The position numbers were made by a program, and so were the translations under genes. 9,370 nucleotides of DNA from Alphaproteobacteria bacterium (GTDB taxonomy: Bacteria; Pseudomonadota; Alphaproteobacteria; Rickettsiales; JAFLCR01). The stretch lies in contig JAFLCR010000082.1 of assembly GCA_017302755.1 (NCBI GenBank), positions 1 to 9,370 of the forward strand, in the 5' to 3' direction. Below the pieces are notes generated by a model. The model searched no databases, had not been told where the DNA came from, and saw only the letters and a list, made by a program, of their open reading frames with translations. Of this stretch, positions 1 to 6,275 are shown in pieces. Each line of letters opens with the position of its first letter. Positions within the stretch are counted from its first letter, which is position 1.

Positions 1-1
1 G

Positions 2-811
2 GCGCTGATCGAGCGCATCCAGGATAAGAACGGGAAAACGGTCTATGCCCGCGATGCGCGCCCCTGCGATGGTTGCACCTTCGCTTCCGTCACCGACGCT
101 TCGGCCAGCTCGCCGCCGATTCCGCCTGACCTGCGCGAGCAGGTGCTGGACAGCGCGGTGGCTTACCAGATGACATCGATTCTCGAAGGCGCCGTGCAGC
201 GCGGCACGGGCACGCGCGCGAAAGTGCTTGAGCGTCCCATCGCCGGAAAGACCGGTACGACCAATGACAGTAACGACACCTGGTTCATCGGCTTTTCGCC
301 GAACCTTGTCTGCGGCGTGTATGTGGGCTTCGACAAGCCCAAGACGTTAGGCCCTAAGGAAACCGGCGCCAGCGTGGCGCTGCCTGCCTTCGTGAGCTTC
401 ATGAAGGACGCGCTCAAGGATACGCCGCCCGTGCCGTTCCGTGTGCCGCCGGAAGTGCAGTTGGTGAAGGTCGATTACGAAAGCGGCCAGGCAACCTCCG
501 GCCAGCCGGACGGCAAGCATATCATCATGGAAGCATTCCGCGCGACCAATTTCGACACGGCCGCTACCGGGGAGGCGACAGGCGGCGAAGAAGGGGCTGC
601 CCCATTGGGCGCGCTAGATGAAAGCGCTGCCTTGAACCTGCCCATCGGCGGGGGTGAAAACGCAGCGCCGCCGCCCCTGCCGCAGGACAATGCGGGCACC
701 GCCCTGCCGCTTCCGGAAGGCGGGGGTGTCCCCGGACAGTGGCGCGGCCCGGTCACCCGCAGCAAGGGGCAGGTTGTGGATGTGCCTTCCGGCACGGGCG
801 GGCTTTACTGA
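2..811 (+). CDS. mrcA: Penicillin-binding protein 1A, C-terminal part (5' truncated by window edge)
   Basis: This is the C-terminal end of a bifunctional class A PBP, which polymerises glycan strands and cross-links peptidoglycan peptides in the periplasm while anchored in the inner membrane. The frame is open from base 2 with no start, so the transglycosylase domain and the catalytic SxxK serine lie outside the window. The visible part starts with a stretch typical of PBP1A (IERIQDKNGKTVY, followed by a CDGC pair) and then the end of the transpeptidase domain with its KTG motif (AAG ACC GGT at 248-256, in the context GKTGTTNDSNDTWFIG). This KTG box lines the beta-lactam-binding active site. 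After the fold ends, about 80 residues are rich in Pro, Gly and Ala and probably disordered. The gene ends in TGA 48 nt before prfB, a common alphaproteobacterial neighbourhood. Family assignment is secure; 1A rather than another class A PBP follows from sequence style and context. Confidence 0.93.
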   Translation, partial: ALIERIQDKNGKTVYARDARPCDGCTFASVTDASASSPPIPPDLREQVLDSAVAYQMTSILEGAVQRGTGTRAKVLERPIAGKTGTTNDSNDTWFIGFSPNLVCGVYVGFDKPKTLGPKETGASVALPAFVSFMKDALKDTPPVPFRVPPEVQLVKVDYESGQATSGQPDGKHIIMEAFRATNFDTAATGEATGGEEGAAPLGALDESAALNLPIGGGENAAPPPLPQDNAGTALPLPEGGGVPGQWRGPVTRSKGQVVDVPSGTGGLY

Positions 812-812
812 T

Positions 813-852
813 CCGCTCCCGCTTGCTATGGATCTGCCCTTCACTGGAGCGG
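813..852 (+). promoter_or_regulatory. Inverted repeat between mrcA and prfB, overlapping the prfB ribosome-binding site
   Basis: CCGCTCC at 813-819 is the exact reverse complement of GGAGCGG at 846-852, separated by 26 nt. The right arm contains the only good Shine-Dalgarno-like sequence (GGAG, 846-849) before the prfB ATG at 860. As RNA, the stem would hide that site. There is no T-run after it, so a terminator for mrcA is unlikely. The repeat is seen directly; the regulatory role is inference. Confidence 0.35.
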
Positions 853-859
853 GAAACCC

Positions 860-1988
860 ATGAAAGCCGAAATTCTCCATCTTATCGCCGCCATTGAGCA
901 GTCGCAGGCACTGCTGAGGAGGTATCTTTGACTGGGACAACGCTGTCCGCCGCCTCGAAGAGCTGAACGCGCTCGCCGAAAACCCTGATCTGTGGAACGA
1001 TCCCGCCAAGGCTCAGAAGCTGCTGCGCGAGCGCACCCATTTGGAAAACGCCATCGAAGGCTGCCGCGCGCTGGAGCGCCGTTTCAAGGACGCGAAGGAT
1101 CTCGCTGAGCTGGCCGATGCCGAAGGCGATAACGCGATGGTCAGCGAGGCTGAGAAAGAGCTGCGCGATGTGCAGGAGCAAGTGTCCACCCTTGAGATCG
1201 AAAGCCTGCTTTCCGGCGAGGCGGATGCGAATAACTGCTTCCTCGAAATTCATTCCGGTGCCGGAGGCACGGAGAGCCAGGACTGGGCCTTGATGCTTTC
1301 CCGAATGTATCTGCGCTGGGCCGAAAAACATGGTTTCAAAACCGAATACCTCGAAGAGACGGCGGGGGAAGAAGCGGGCATCAAGTCCTGCACCATCAAG
1401 ATAAGCGGGCATAACGCGTATGGCTGGCTGAAGACTGAATCCGGCGTGCACCGGCTGGTGCGCATCTCGCCGTTCGATAGCAACGCGCGCCGCCACACAA
1501 GCTTCTCTAGCGCCTGGGTGTACCCGGAGGTGGACGACACCATCGAGGTTGAGATCAACGAAAAAGACCTAAAGATCGACACCTATAGAGCCTCCGGCGC
1601 CGGCGGCCAGCACGTCAACAAGACCGAATCGGCGATCCGCATCACCCATATCCCGAGCGGCATCGTGGTGGCTTGCCAGAATGACCGTTCGCAGCATAAG
1701 AACCGCGCCGCCGCGATGAACATGCTAAGAGCTCGCATGTACGAAGCCGAGCTGAAAAAACGCGAGGAGGCAGCCAACGCCGTCAATGCAACGAAAAGTG
1801 ACATCGGCTGGGGCCACCAGATTCGCTCTTACGTATTGCACCCCTACCAGATGGTGAAGGATCTGCGCACCGGCGTGGAAACCAGCAACAGCCAGGGCGT
1901 GCTCGATGGTGACTTGGACAAATTCATGTCCGCCGCGCTCGCGGCCCGCATCGCGGGCACGAAGGTGGTGGTGGAGGATGTGGAGTGA
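860..1988 (+). CDS. prfB: Peptide chain release factor 2 (RF2), made by +1 programmed frameshift: join(860..928, 930..1988)
   Basis: RF2 recognises UGA and UAA stop codons in the ribosomal A site and triggers peptide release. Translation starts at ATG 860, the only plausible start in this frame after the mrcA stop, and runs 23 codons to an in-frame TGA at 929-931. Skipping T929 joins the main frame, giving about 375 residues against 365 in E. coli. The first residues (MKAEILHLIAAIEQSQALLR) match alphaproteobacterial RF2 N-termini, which supports the joined reading. Visible motifs are the SPF anticodon-like tripeptide (in RISPFDSN) that distinguishes RF2 from RF1, the catalytic GGQ loop (SGAGGQHVNKTES), and the C-terminal GHQIRSYV and KDLRTGVET segments. 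The final stop is TGA, itself an RF2 codon, and it overlaps the GTG start of the yjbQ homologue, so the two genes probably share a transcript. RF2 level should be autoregulated by the frameshift. Confidence 0.97.
917..932 (+). promoter_or_regulatory. prfB programmed +1 frameshift site
   Basis: The codons read AGG AGG TAT CTT TGA C. This has the classical RF2 design: an internal Shine-Dalgarno-like AGGAGG (917-922), one spacer codon, a slippery CTT (926-928), and TGA followed by C (929-932). When RF2 is scarce, the ribosome pauses at TGA, slips one base forward on CUU/UUU and continues as GAC-TGG-GAC. E. coli has AGGGGG at the same spacing; here the internal SD is a perfect match to the anti-SD core. 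The element is visible in the sequence; the mechanism is known for the family. Confidence 0.95.
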
Positions 1989-2404
1989 AATCCCACCGCA
2001 AGGAAATCTGGATGAACGTGCCGGCGCGCATGGCATTCGTGAACATCACGCCCGAGGTGCAGGCGGCGGTTTCGGAAAGCGGCGTGAAGGAAGGGCTGGC
2101 GCTGGTGAATGCCATGCACATTACTGCCTCGGTCTTCATCAACGATGACGAGCGCGGCCTGCATCACGATTATGCCAAATGGCTGGAGGCGTTGGCCCCG
2201 CATGCCCCCACCTCCCAGTATCGCCATAATGACACGGGTGAGGACAACGCCGATGCCCACATCAAGCGCCAGGTCATGGGCCGGGAAGTGGTGGTGGCCA
2301 TCACCGGCGGAAAGCTTGATTTCGGCACCTGGGAGCAGATTTTCTATGGGGAATTCGACGGCAACCGGAAGAAGCGGGTGCTGGTCAAAATTATCGGGGA
2401 ATAA
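1985..2404 (+). CDS. yjbQ: YjbQ/UPF0047 family protein
   Basis: A 139-residue protein spanning the whole YjbQ/UPF0047 family fold. Members are small trimeric proteins; E. coli YjbQ shows weak thiamine-phosphate-synthase-like activity, but the physiological role is unsettled. Family hallmarks are the NAMHITASVFINDDE segment (compare HTSASLTINEN in E. coli), the YRHND..EDN.DAHIK stretch that contributes the conserved His/Asp site, and the closing GKLDFGTWEQIFYGEFDG segment. The GTG start at 1985 overlaps the prfB TGA (GTGA), and the residues after it (RKEIW) align with the family N-terminus (QQEIR), so I prefer it to the ATG at 2012. Overlap with prfB suggests translational coupling. No link between this family and termination of translation is known to me. 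Confidence 0.9.
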   Translation: MKSHRKEIWMNVPARMAFVNITPEVQAAVSESGVKEGLALVNAMHITASVFINDDERGLHHDYAKWLEALAPHAPTSQYRHNDTGEDNADAHIKRQVMGREVVVAITGGKLDFGTWEQIFYGEFDGNRKKRVLVKIIGE

Positions 2405-2405
2405 T

Positions 2406-2425
2406 GCGCTACAGTGCGGTTTTTT
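2406..2425 (+). terminator. Possible weak intrinsic terminator after prfB-yjbQ
   Basis: Immediately after the yjbQ stop, GCGC (2406-2409) and GTGC (2414-2417) can form a short stem, including one G-U pair, around a TACA loop. Two G and six T follow (2420-2425). The stem is short, so efficiency may be low, but position and T-run fit a terminator. Confidence 0.35.
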
Positions 2426-2477
2426 AGCTTTTTCTTTACCTTGATTGCCCAAACTTCGGGCAGACAACCGTTTTTCC

Positions 2478-2951
2478 ATGGAGCCGGTCATTTCTCAGGA
2501 GCCGCTAAAAACAACAGGCCAGGAACGCCGAATTACATTCCGCCTGCTGTCCTACTGGAACCGCATCCGTGCCGATCGCGAAATGCCTTCATTGGGTGAC
2601 GTGAATGTCGACGAGATTACGGAAATCTGGCATTTTTCCTTTGTCATCGATATTTCCAAGGGTCTGGACGAAGCCAGGTTCCACTATTTCGGTCCCGAGC
2701 TGGTGAACATCTTTGAGGCCAACCATACGGATGAGCTGCTCCGCCACGCGATGGAGCAAGATACCAAGCTGGAAAACACGCTGGGCTTTTATCCCAAAGT
2801 GGTGGAGCGCCGCGCGCCGGTGTCCGAATCATCCGAATTTTTCTTGGAAAACAAAGAAGTGCGCTATCGCAGCTTGATCGTTCCGTTCAGTGGGGATGGC
2901 AAGACCATCGATTACCTGATGGGCACCACGAACTATAAGATTTTCGATTGA
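2478..2951 (+). CDS. Single PAS-domain protein (PAS_5-like)
   Basis: A 157-residue soluble protein that resembles the short PAS proteins common in Alphaproteobacteria (PAS_5 type). PAS domains sense small ligands, redox state or light, or mediate protein contacts. After a polar N-terminus, the family-like pattern begins near residue 26 (YWNRIRADREMPSLGDVNVDEI). A beta-rich core follows (FSFVIDIS near 53-60, ARFHYFGPELVNIF at 66-79), with a final strand pair (RYRSLIVPFSGDGKTIDYLMG, 129-149) typical of the end of a PAS fold. No kinase, GGDEF or DNA-binding domain is attached, so any partner must act in trans. I chose ATG 2478; a TTG at 2445 would add 11 residues of no family character. A clear Shine-Dalgarno is absent. 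The stop lies directly against the stop of the convergent gene. Confidence 0.75.
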   Translation: MEPVISQEPLKTTGQERRITFRLLSYWNRIRADREMPSLGDVNVDEITEIWHFSFVIDISKGLDEARFHYFGPELVNIFEANHTDELLRHAMEQDTKLENTLGFYPKVVERRAPVSESSEFFLENKEVRYRSLIVPFSGDGKTIDYLMGTTNYKIFD

Positions 2952-3224
2952 TTACCGCTGCGAGAACTTCGCCGGGTTTTTCAGGCATTCCTTGAGTTTC
3001 GCCGTCGGTTTCCAGCCGCATTTTCCGTCCTTCTGCAACGTGCATTCGCCGAACTTCTGATAGCAACCATACTCATCCCGCCACTCGCAGGTGCTGACCA
3101 CGCCGCCACCGTCCCCGTCCTTGTCTGAAACGCAAAGCTGGCCGCTGCAGCCGCTCGGGATGCAGGCGGCATGAGCGGCGGAGGTAAGAGTCAGAAAGGC
3201 GGCCAGTAGAAAGAAAAAGCGCAT
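2952..3224 (-). CDS. Small secreted eight-cysteine protein
   Basis: A 90-residue preprotein. It has an N-terminal Arg, a hydrophobic core (FFFLLAAFLTLTSA) and an AHA signal-peptidase I site after residue 19. There is no lipobox, so the mature ~71-residue chain should be soluble in the periplasm or exported. The mature part has exactly eight cysteines (21, 26, 31, 46, 54, 61, 69, 80), an even number that fits four disulfides. The spacing and segments such as CSGQLCV, STCEWRDEYGC and KCGW resemble, from memory, proteins annotated as eight-cysteine-cluster domain; that match needs a profile search. The GDGDGG-like loop (residues 34-41, DKDGDGGG) is acidic and glycine-rich. The start is well supported: AGGAGG lies four bases before ATG. 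It is divergent from mnmA and convergent, with no gap, to the PAS gene. Function unknown. Confidence 0.8.
   Translation of the reverse strand: MRFFFLLAAFLTLTSAAHAACIPSGCSGQLCVSDKDGDGGGVVSTCEWRDEYGCYQKFGECTLQKDGKCGWKPTAKLKECLKNPAKFSQR
2955..2981 (+). terminator. Probable intrinsic terminator of the PAS gene, inside the opposing gene
   Basis: CCG (2955-2957) pairs with CGG (2973-2975), and GCGAG (2960-2964) with TTCGC (2968-2972). The loop is AAC and a two-base CT bulge sits on the left side. One G and five T follow (2977-2981). It starts four bases after the PAS stop codon and lies wholly in the 3' end of the - strand gene. Confidence 0.45.
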
Positions 3225-3309
3225 AAAACCTCCTGAAACCCCGTATATGCAGGAAAAATGTCATAATTCTACGGCTGCGTACGCCGGGAAAAGCCATTAT
3301 ATAACAGCC

Positions 3310-4425
3310 ATGACTGGAAATTCAAAACCAAAGGGCAAGCGCGTGGTCGTCGCCATGTCAGGCGGGGTAGACTCGTCCACGGTGGCCGCGATGCTGGTGG
3401 AAGAGGGGTACGACGTCGTCGGTATCACGCTCCAGCTTTACGATCACGGCCAAGCGCTGAAGAAAAAGGGCGCCTGCTGCGCCGGGCAAGATATTTACGA
3501 TGCGAAGAGTGTCGCGGAGAGGCTTAACATTCCGCATTACGTGCTGAATTACGAAAGCCGGTTCAAGGAATCGGTGATGGATGATTTTGTCAAAAGCTAC
3601 CTTGCCGGTGAAACGCCCATTCCCTGCGTGCGCTGCAACCAGACCGTCAAATTCCATGATCTACTCAAAACCGCGCGTGAACTTGGCGCAGAATGGATGG
3701 CAACCGGCCATTACGTCCGCCGCATTGAAGGCGCGGGCGGCGCGGAGATGCACCAAGGCATCGATCCCAGCAAGGACCAGAGCTATTTTCTGTTCGCCAC
3801 CACGCGCGAACAGCTCGATTTCCTGCGTTTCCCGCTAGGCGGGCTGAAGAAGGAGGAAACCCGCGCGCTGGCGCAGAAATACGGCATCCCCGTGGCCGAC
3901 AAGCCCGATAGCCAGGATATTTGCTTCGTGCCAAATGGCGATTACGCGTCCGTGATCGAGCGCCTGAAGCCCGGCGCGGCGGATCCCGGAGAGATTGTCC
4001 ATGCAGACGGCCGCGTGCTCGGCGCCCATAAGGGCGTGATCCATTACACGGTCGGCCAGCGCAAGGGGCTGGGCGTAAGCCTGCCGGGCGATCAGAACGA
4101 TCCGCTTTACGTGCTGCGCATTGAGCCGGAGGCGCGGCGCGTGATTGTTGGCCCAAAAGAGGCGCTGCTCAGGAACGAGCTGACGGTTCACGACATCAAC
4201 TGGCTCGATGCCGATCTGCCGCCCGAAGGGGTGGAGGCGATGGTCAAGCTGCGCTCGGCGCAGGCGCCAGTCGCGGCGATGGTTTTGGGCAATGGGAAAG
4301 GCGGCGCCAGGGTGCGGCTGCACGAGCCGGTGGCGGGCATCGCGGCGGGCCAGGCCTGTGTCGCTTACCGGGGCAGCAGGGTGCTCGGCGGCGGCTGGAT
4401 CGCCAGGCCGGAAGTGGTGGGTTGA
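3310..4425 (+). CDS. mnmA: tRNA-specific 2-thiouridylase MnmA
   Basis: MnmA activates U34 of tRNA-Lys, -Glu and -Gln with ATP and replaces its 2-oxygen by sulfur delivered as a persulfide, stabilising wobble decoding in the cytoplasm. From ATG 3310 the protein has 371 residues. Visible parts are the PP-loop ATP motif SGGVDSS (17-23); the alphaproteobacterial KGACCAGQD segment (53-61); the catalytic cysteine C109 in PCVRCNQTVKF, equivalent to E. coli C102; TGHYVRR (132-138); the persulfide cysteine C205 in DSQDICFV, equivalent to C199; and the C-terminal beta-barrel region with YTVGQRKGLG. An ATG at 3247 would add 21 residues without family character, so I prefer 3310, although neither has a strong Shine-Dalgarno. 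The last 61 bp overlap the 3' end of the convergent gene. Assignment is secure. Confidence 0.97.
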   Translation: MTGNSKPKGKRVVVAMSGGVDSSTVAAMLVEEGYDVVGITLQLYDHGQALKKKGACCAGQDIYDAKSVAERLNIPHYVLNYESRFKESVMDDFVKSYLAGETPIPCVRCNQTVKFHDLLKTARELGAEWMATGHYVRRIEGAGGAEMHQGIDPSKDQSYFLFATTREQLDFLRFPLGGLKKEETRALAQKYGIPVADKPDSQDICFVPNGDYASVIERLKPGAADPGEIVHADGRVLGAHKGVIHYTVGQRKGLGVSLPGDQNDPLYVLRIEPEARRVIVGPKEALLRNELTVHDINWLDADLPPEGVEAMVKLRSAQAPVAAMVLGNGKGGARVRLHEPVAGIAAGQACVAYRGSRVLGGGWIARPEVVG

Positions 4426-4970
4426 ATCACCAGGCTTTTGCCGCGTTTGAACGAAAGCCCCGGTCCCTGCACCCGGTCGCCCATGGCGATGCCGGTGCTG
4501 GCAACCGCGCCGGCGGGCAGCAGCATCAGCGCGGCAACGGGAATGTCTGTTTCCACATAAGAAGCGCTGAAGAGCACCTTGCGGTAAATGCGGATGACGG
4601 TGCCGGAAGTGTCTATGGCAAGCGCGTCGGATTCAGGGAAATTTCCGCGCATGCGCAGGGTGACGGGCGCCGTGCCGTCATAGGGCAGGATCAGCGCCTG
4701 GGTTTTGGCAAAAGGGTTCAGCTCGCTCCATCCCGCATCCGCCAAAGGTTTCGGGTCGCGTATGGTGGCGGCCAGCGTCAGGCGCTTGGGGGTGGCGGGA
4801 TCCGTAAGCCAAGGCGTATCCGATGGCGCGGGAGCGGGAGTGTTAGGCGCAAGAATATCCACCGTCAGGCGGCGGTAGATCATGCCTGCACCGTTTTCCG
4901 CCGCGTTCAGAGCGGCTGGCAGCGCCGCGCAAAGCATCAGGGCCATGAGGCATGCCAGGCGCATGCTCAT
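4365..4970 (-). CDS. Exported protein, probable diverged DUF192 paralogue
   Basis: A 201-residue protein with a signal peptide (MSMRLACLMALMLCAALPAA...LNA, cleavage likely near residue 23). I do not recognise it by direct similarity, but residues 66-120 align without gaps to residues 60-114 of the DUF192 protein upstream. Landmarks fall in register: a Gly at the family RGLM position, M at WMKNT (here RMRGN, 107-111), D...AID for LDIIFID, then TSGTVIRI for KQGVVQHV, and a matching end (VAALMLLPAGAVASTGIAMGDRV, 145-167). That end is closer to the DUF192 consensus than the neighbour's own end. The signature WMKNT is lost. A Pro-rich linker lies at 41-61 and a Pro-rich tail closes the protein. 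ATG 4970 overlaps the upstream TGA as TGATG, so translation is probably coupled. Family function is unknown; membership here is inference. Confidence 0.75.
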   Translation of the reverse strand: MSMRLACLMALMLCAALPAALNAAENGAGMIYRRLTVDILAPNTPAPAPSDTPWLTDPATPKRLTLAATIRDPKPLADAGWSELNPFAKTQALILPYDGTAPVTLRMRGNFPESDALAIDTSGTVIRIYRKVLFSASYVETDIPVAALMLLPAGAVASTGIAMGDRVQGPGLSFKRGKSLVIQPTTSGLAIQPPPSTLLPR

Positions 4971-5482
4971 CAGGGTTTTCCGAAAAGGGGGTGCGCCGCC
5001 GCGCTGCCCTGGACGATGCCGCAGCGCGCGGCCGTGCCCGCATTCACTTCCAGTGCCGCCCGCACGGGCCCGGGCGCGGAAATTGGCGTTGTGGAATTTG
5101 GGATGGCGTTTGGTACGACGTGTTGCACCACCCCCTGTTTGTCGATGAAAATGATGTCAAGCGACAACGGTGTGTTTTTCATCCACATGGCGCTGAGACT
5201 GTTTGCACCGAAATCGAACAACATGCCGTGATCGCTCGGCAGAAGCTGGGTATGCATCAGCCCCCGGGAGCGTTGTTCGGGCGTATCGGCCAGCGCCACG
5301 GTAAAAGCACAGATCGTTTCGCCGCTGCGTATTTCCAAGCGTTGGTTAAAAACGGGCTTCGGCGGCGGGGAGGAAAAAAAGCTGCCGATATCGAAATAAA
5401 TGAGTCCGGCGCAGAGAAAGGTAAACCCTAGAATAATGATCGATTTGCGCATGGGAGGCGGCTCGGGAGAAAGTAACGACAT
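4970..5482 (-). CDS. DUF192 family protein, membrane-anchored or exported
   Basis: A 170-residue protein with a short N-terminal leader and one hydrophobic segment (SIIILGFTFLCAGLIYF, about 14-30) that acts as an anchor or uncleaved signal, placing the rest in the periplasm. The DUF192 domain covers about 48-160. It has RSRGLM (71-76), GMLFDFG (86-92), the hallmark WMKNT (100-104), LDIIFID (108-114) and the late VRAALEVNAGTAARCGI (140-156). The final part, normally GDRV-like, is degenerate here (VQGSAA). DUF192 proteins are widespread small beta-rich proteins without an agreed function. The GGGAGG four bases before ATG 5482 supports this start; the internal ATG at 5452 has only a pyrimidine-rich upstream sequence. 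It is the first gene of a two-gene - strand unit with its apparent paralogue. Confidence 0.88.
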   Translation of the reverse strand: MSLLSPEPPPMRKSIIILGFTFLCAGLIYFDIGSFFSSPPPKPVFNQRLEIRSGETICAFTVALADTPEQRSRGLMHTQLLPSDHGMLFDFGANSLSAMWMKNTPLSLDIIFIDKQGVVQHVVPNAIPNSTTPISAPGPVRAALEVNAGTAARCGIVQGSAAAHPLFGKP

Positions 5483-5548
5483 AGCCCTCCCATAGTAGTC
5501 TCCGCCACCAGCTTGACAAGCAGTAATGCCGTATTCCCATGATAATTA

Positions 5549-5578
5549 ATGACTCCATAACCCTTCCCGCGCTATAAT
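5549..5578 (+). promoter_or_regulatory. Predicted sigma70-type promoter of the glycine-rich protein gene
   Basis: A perfect TATAAT lies at 5573-5578, with ATGACT (4 of 6 matches to TTGACA) at 5549-5554 and an 18-base spacer. Transcription would start near 5585, giving a leader of about 16 nt that contains the AGGAGG ribosome site (5590-5595). The TTGACA at 5513-5518 is too far upstream to serve this -10 box. Confidence 0.55.
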
Positions 5579-5600
5579 AAAGAATTATCAGGAGGCTGAA

Positions 5601-6257
5601 ATGCGTGGATTTTTTGGCGGCAAGAAAGGTGGGGCGGGTGGCATGAGCCGGATGGGGTTTTCCGGCTCCGGCGGTTCCACTGCCGACACCAAGAAGATGA
5701 TGATGGAAAAGCTGATGGCCGCCAAGAGCGGCAAGCAGGCAAAAACCACGGATAAGATGGACCATGCGACCATCATCAAGGAAAAGCTTGAAGCCAAAAA
5801 AAGTGAATTGATGCGCGCGTCTGCCGAAAGCAAATCGGCATCCTTCAAGGCCGCTGTCGAACAGATGATTGCCAAGGCGGAGAAAAAGGCAAAAAAGGAA
5901 CTCGCGAAGAAACAGCAGGTGGAAATCAAGGCGCGTCAATTCACCGGAGGTTCGGGCGGACGCATCGATTCACGCGGCAATATCTACGACTCCAAGGGGC
6001 AGGTCGTGATGAAAGTGGATAAAAACGGCAACATCAAAAGCCCGACGGGCATGAATCTCGGAAAATACGACCCAAACTCCGCCAACCTGGATGCCCGGAT
6101 CAGCAATATGATCGCCCGCTATTCCAAGTCCGACGGCGCCGGAAGCCCGTGGGGCGGCGGCGCATCCGGCGGCACCGACATCTACGGCAACCGCACGGGC
6201 GGTGGTGGAAACTGGTGGGGCAATTCCGATGACGACAACAAAGGCGGTTGGTGGTAA
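5601..6257 (+). CDS. Glycine-rich protein with charged helical middle and beta-repeat segment, function unknown
   Basis: A 218-residue protein with no signal peptide and no membrane segment. The start is firm: AGGAGG five bases before ATG. There are four regions. Residues 1-27 are Gly/Ser-rich and basic. Residues 28-112 are Lys/Ala/Glu/Met-rich and likely a long helix or coiled coil. Residues 119-157 carry short repeated strand-turn units (RIDSRGNIYDSKGQVVMKVD, then KNGNIKSPTGMNLGKYD), which recall the small 'beta flower' type of G-N-x-Y-D-S-x-G repeats. Residues 178-218 form a Gly/Asp/Asn-rich tail with Trp pairs (NWWGN, and a terminal GGWW). I do not recognise a named family. The composition is compatible with a scaffold, nucleic-acid-associated or phase-separating protein, but nothing shows this directly. 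It has its own promoter and lies 18 nt before tRNA-Leu. Real coding is supported by RBS, promoter and the repeat pattern. Confidence 0.8.
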   Translation: MRGFFGGKKGGAGGMSRMGFSGSGGSTADTKKMMMEKLMAAKSGKQAKTTDKMDHATIIKEKLEAKKSELMRASAESKSASFKAAVEQMIAKAEKKAKKELAKKQQVEIKARQFTGGSGGRIDSRGNIYDSKGQVVMKVDKNGNIKSPTGMNLGKYDPNSANLDARISNMIARYSKSDGAGSPWGGGASGGTDIYGNRTGGGGNWWGNSDDDNKGGWW

Positions 6258-6275
6258 GACACTGCCTCTGATCTT

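Noticed and set aside
860..931. prfB as a broken gene because of the in-frame TGA at 929
   Set aside because: The sequence is the well-known RF2 recoding site with correct spacing and slippery codon, and the joined product matches the family on both sides.
882..1496. Open frame on the - strand antisense to prfB (204 codons)
   Set aside because: It covers the verified RF2 coding region, and I see no family motifs in it.
4415..4437. Terminator for mnmA from TGGTG/CACCA plus TTTT
   Set aside because: The stem has only five pairs with an eight-base loop, and four T follow after GGC; too weak to annotate.
4422..5231. Long open frame on the + strand (269 codons)
   Set aside because: It lies antisense to two - strand genes that have signal peptides, ribosome sites and family motifs; its product is Arg/Gly/His-rich without any recognisable domain.
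5492..5519. - strand promoter TTGTCA / TACTAT for the DUF192 pair
   Set aside because: The -10 box would touch the GGGAGG ribosome site, so the transcript would start at or after it; the element mirrors a near-palindromic CTTGACAAG and may be chance.
5346..5939. Open frame on the - strand covering the start of the glycine-rich gene and the intergenic region
   Set aside because: It crosses the strong + strand promoter and ribosome site, overlaps the DUF192 start in another frame, and its product shows no domain.
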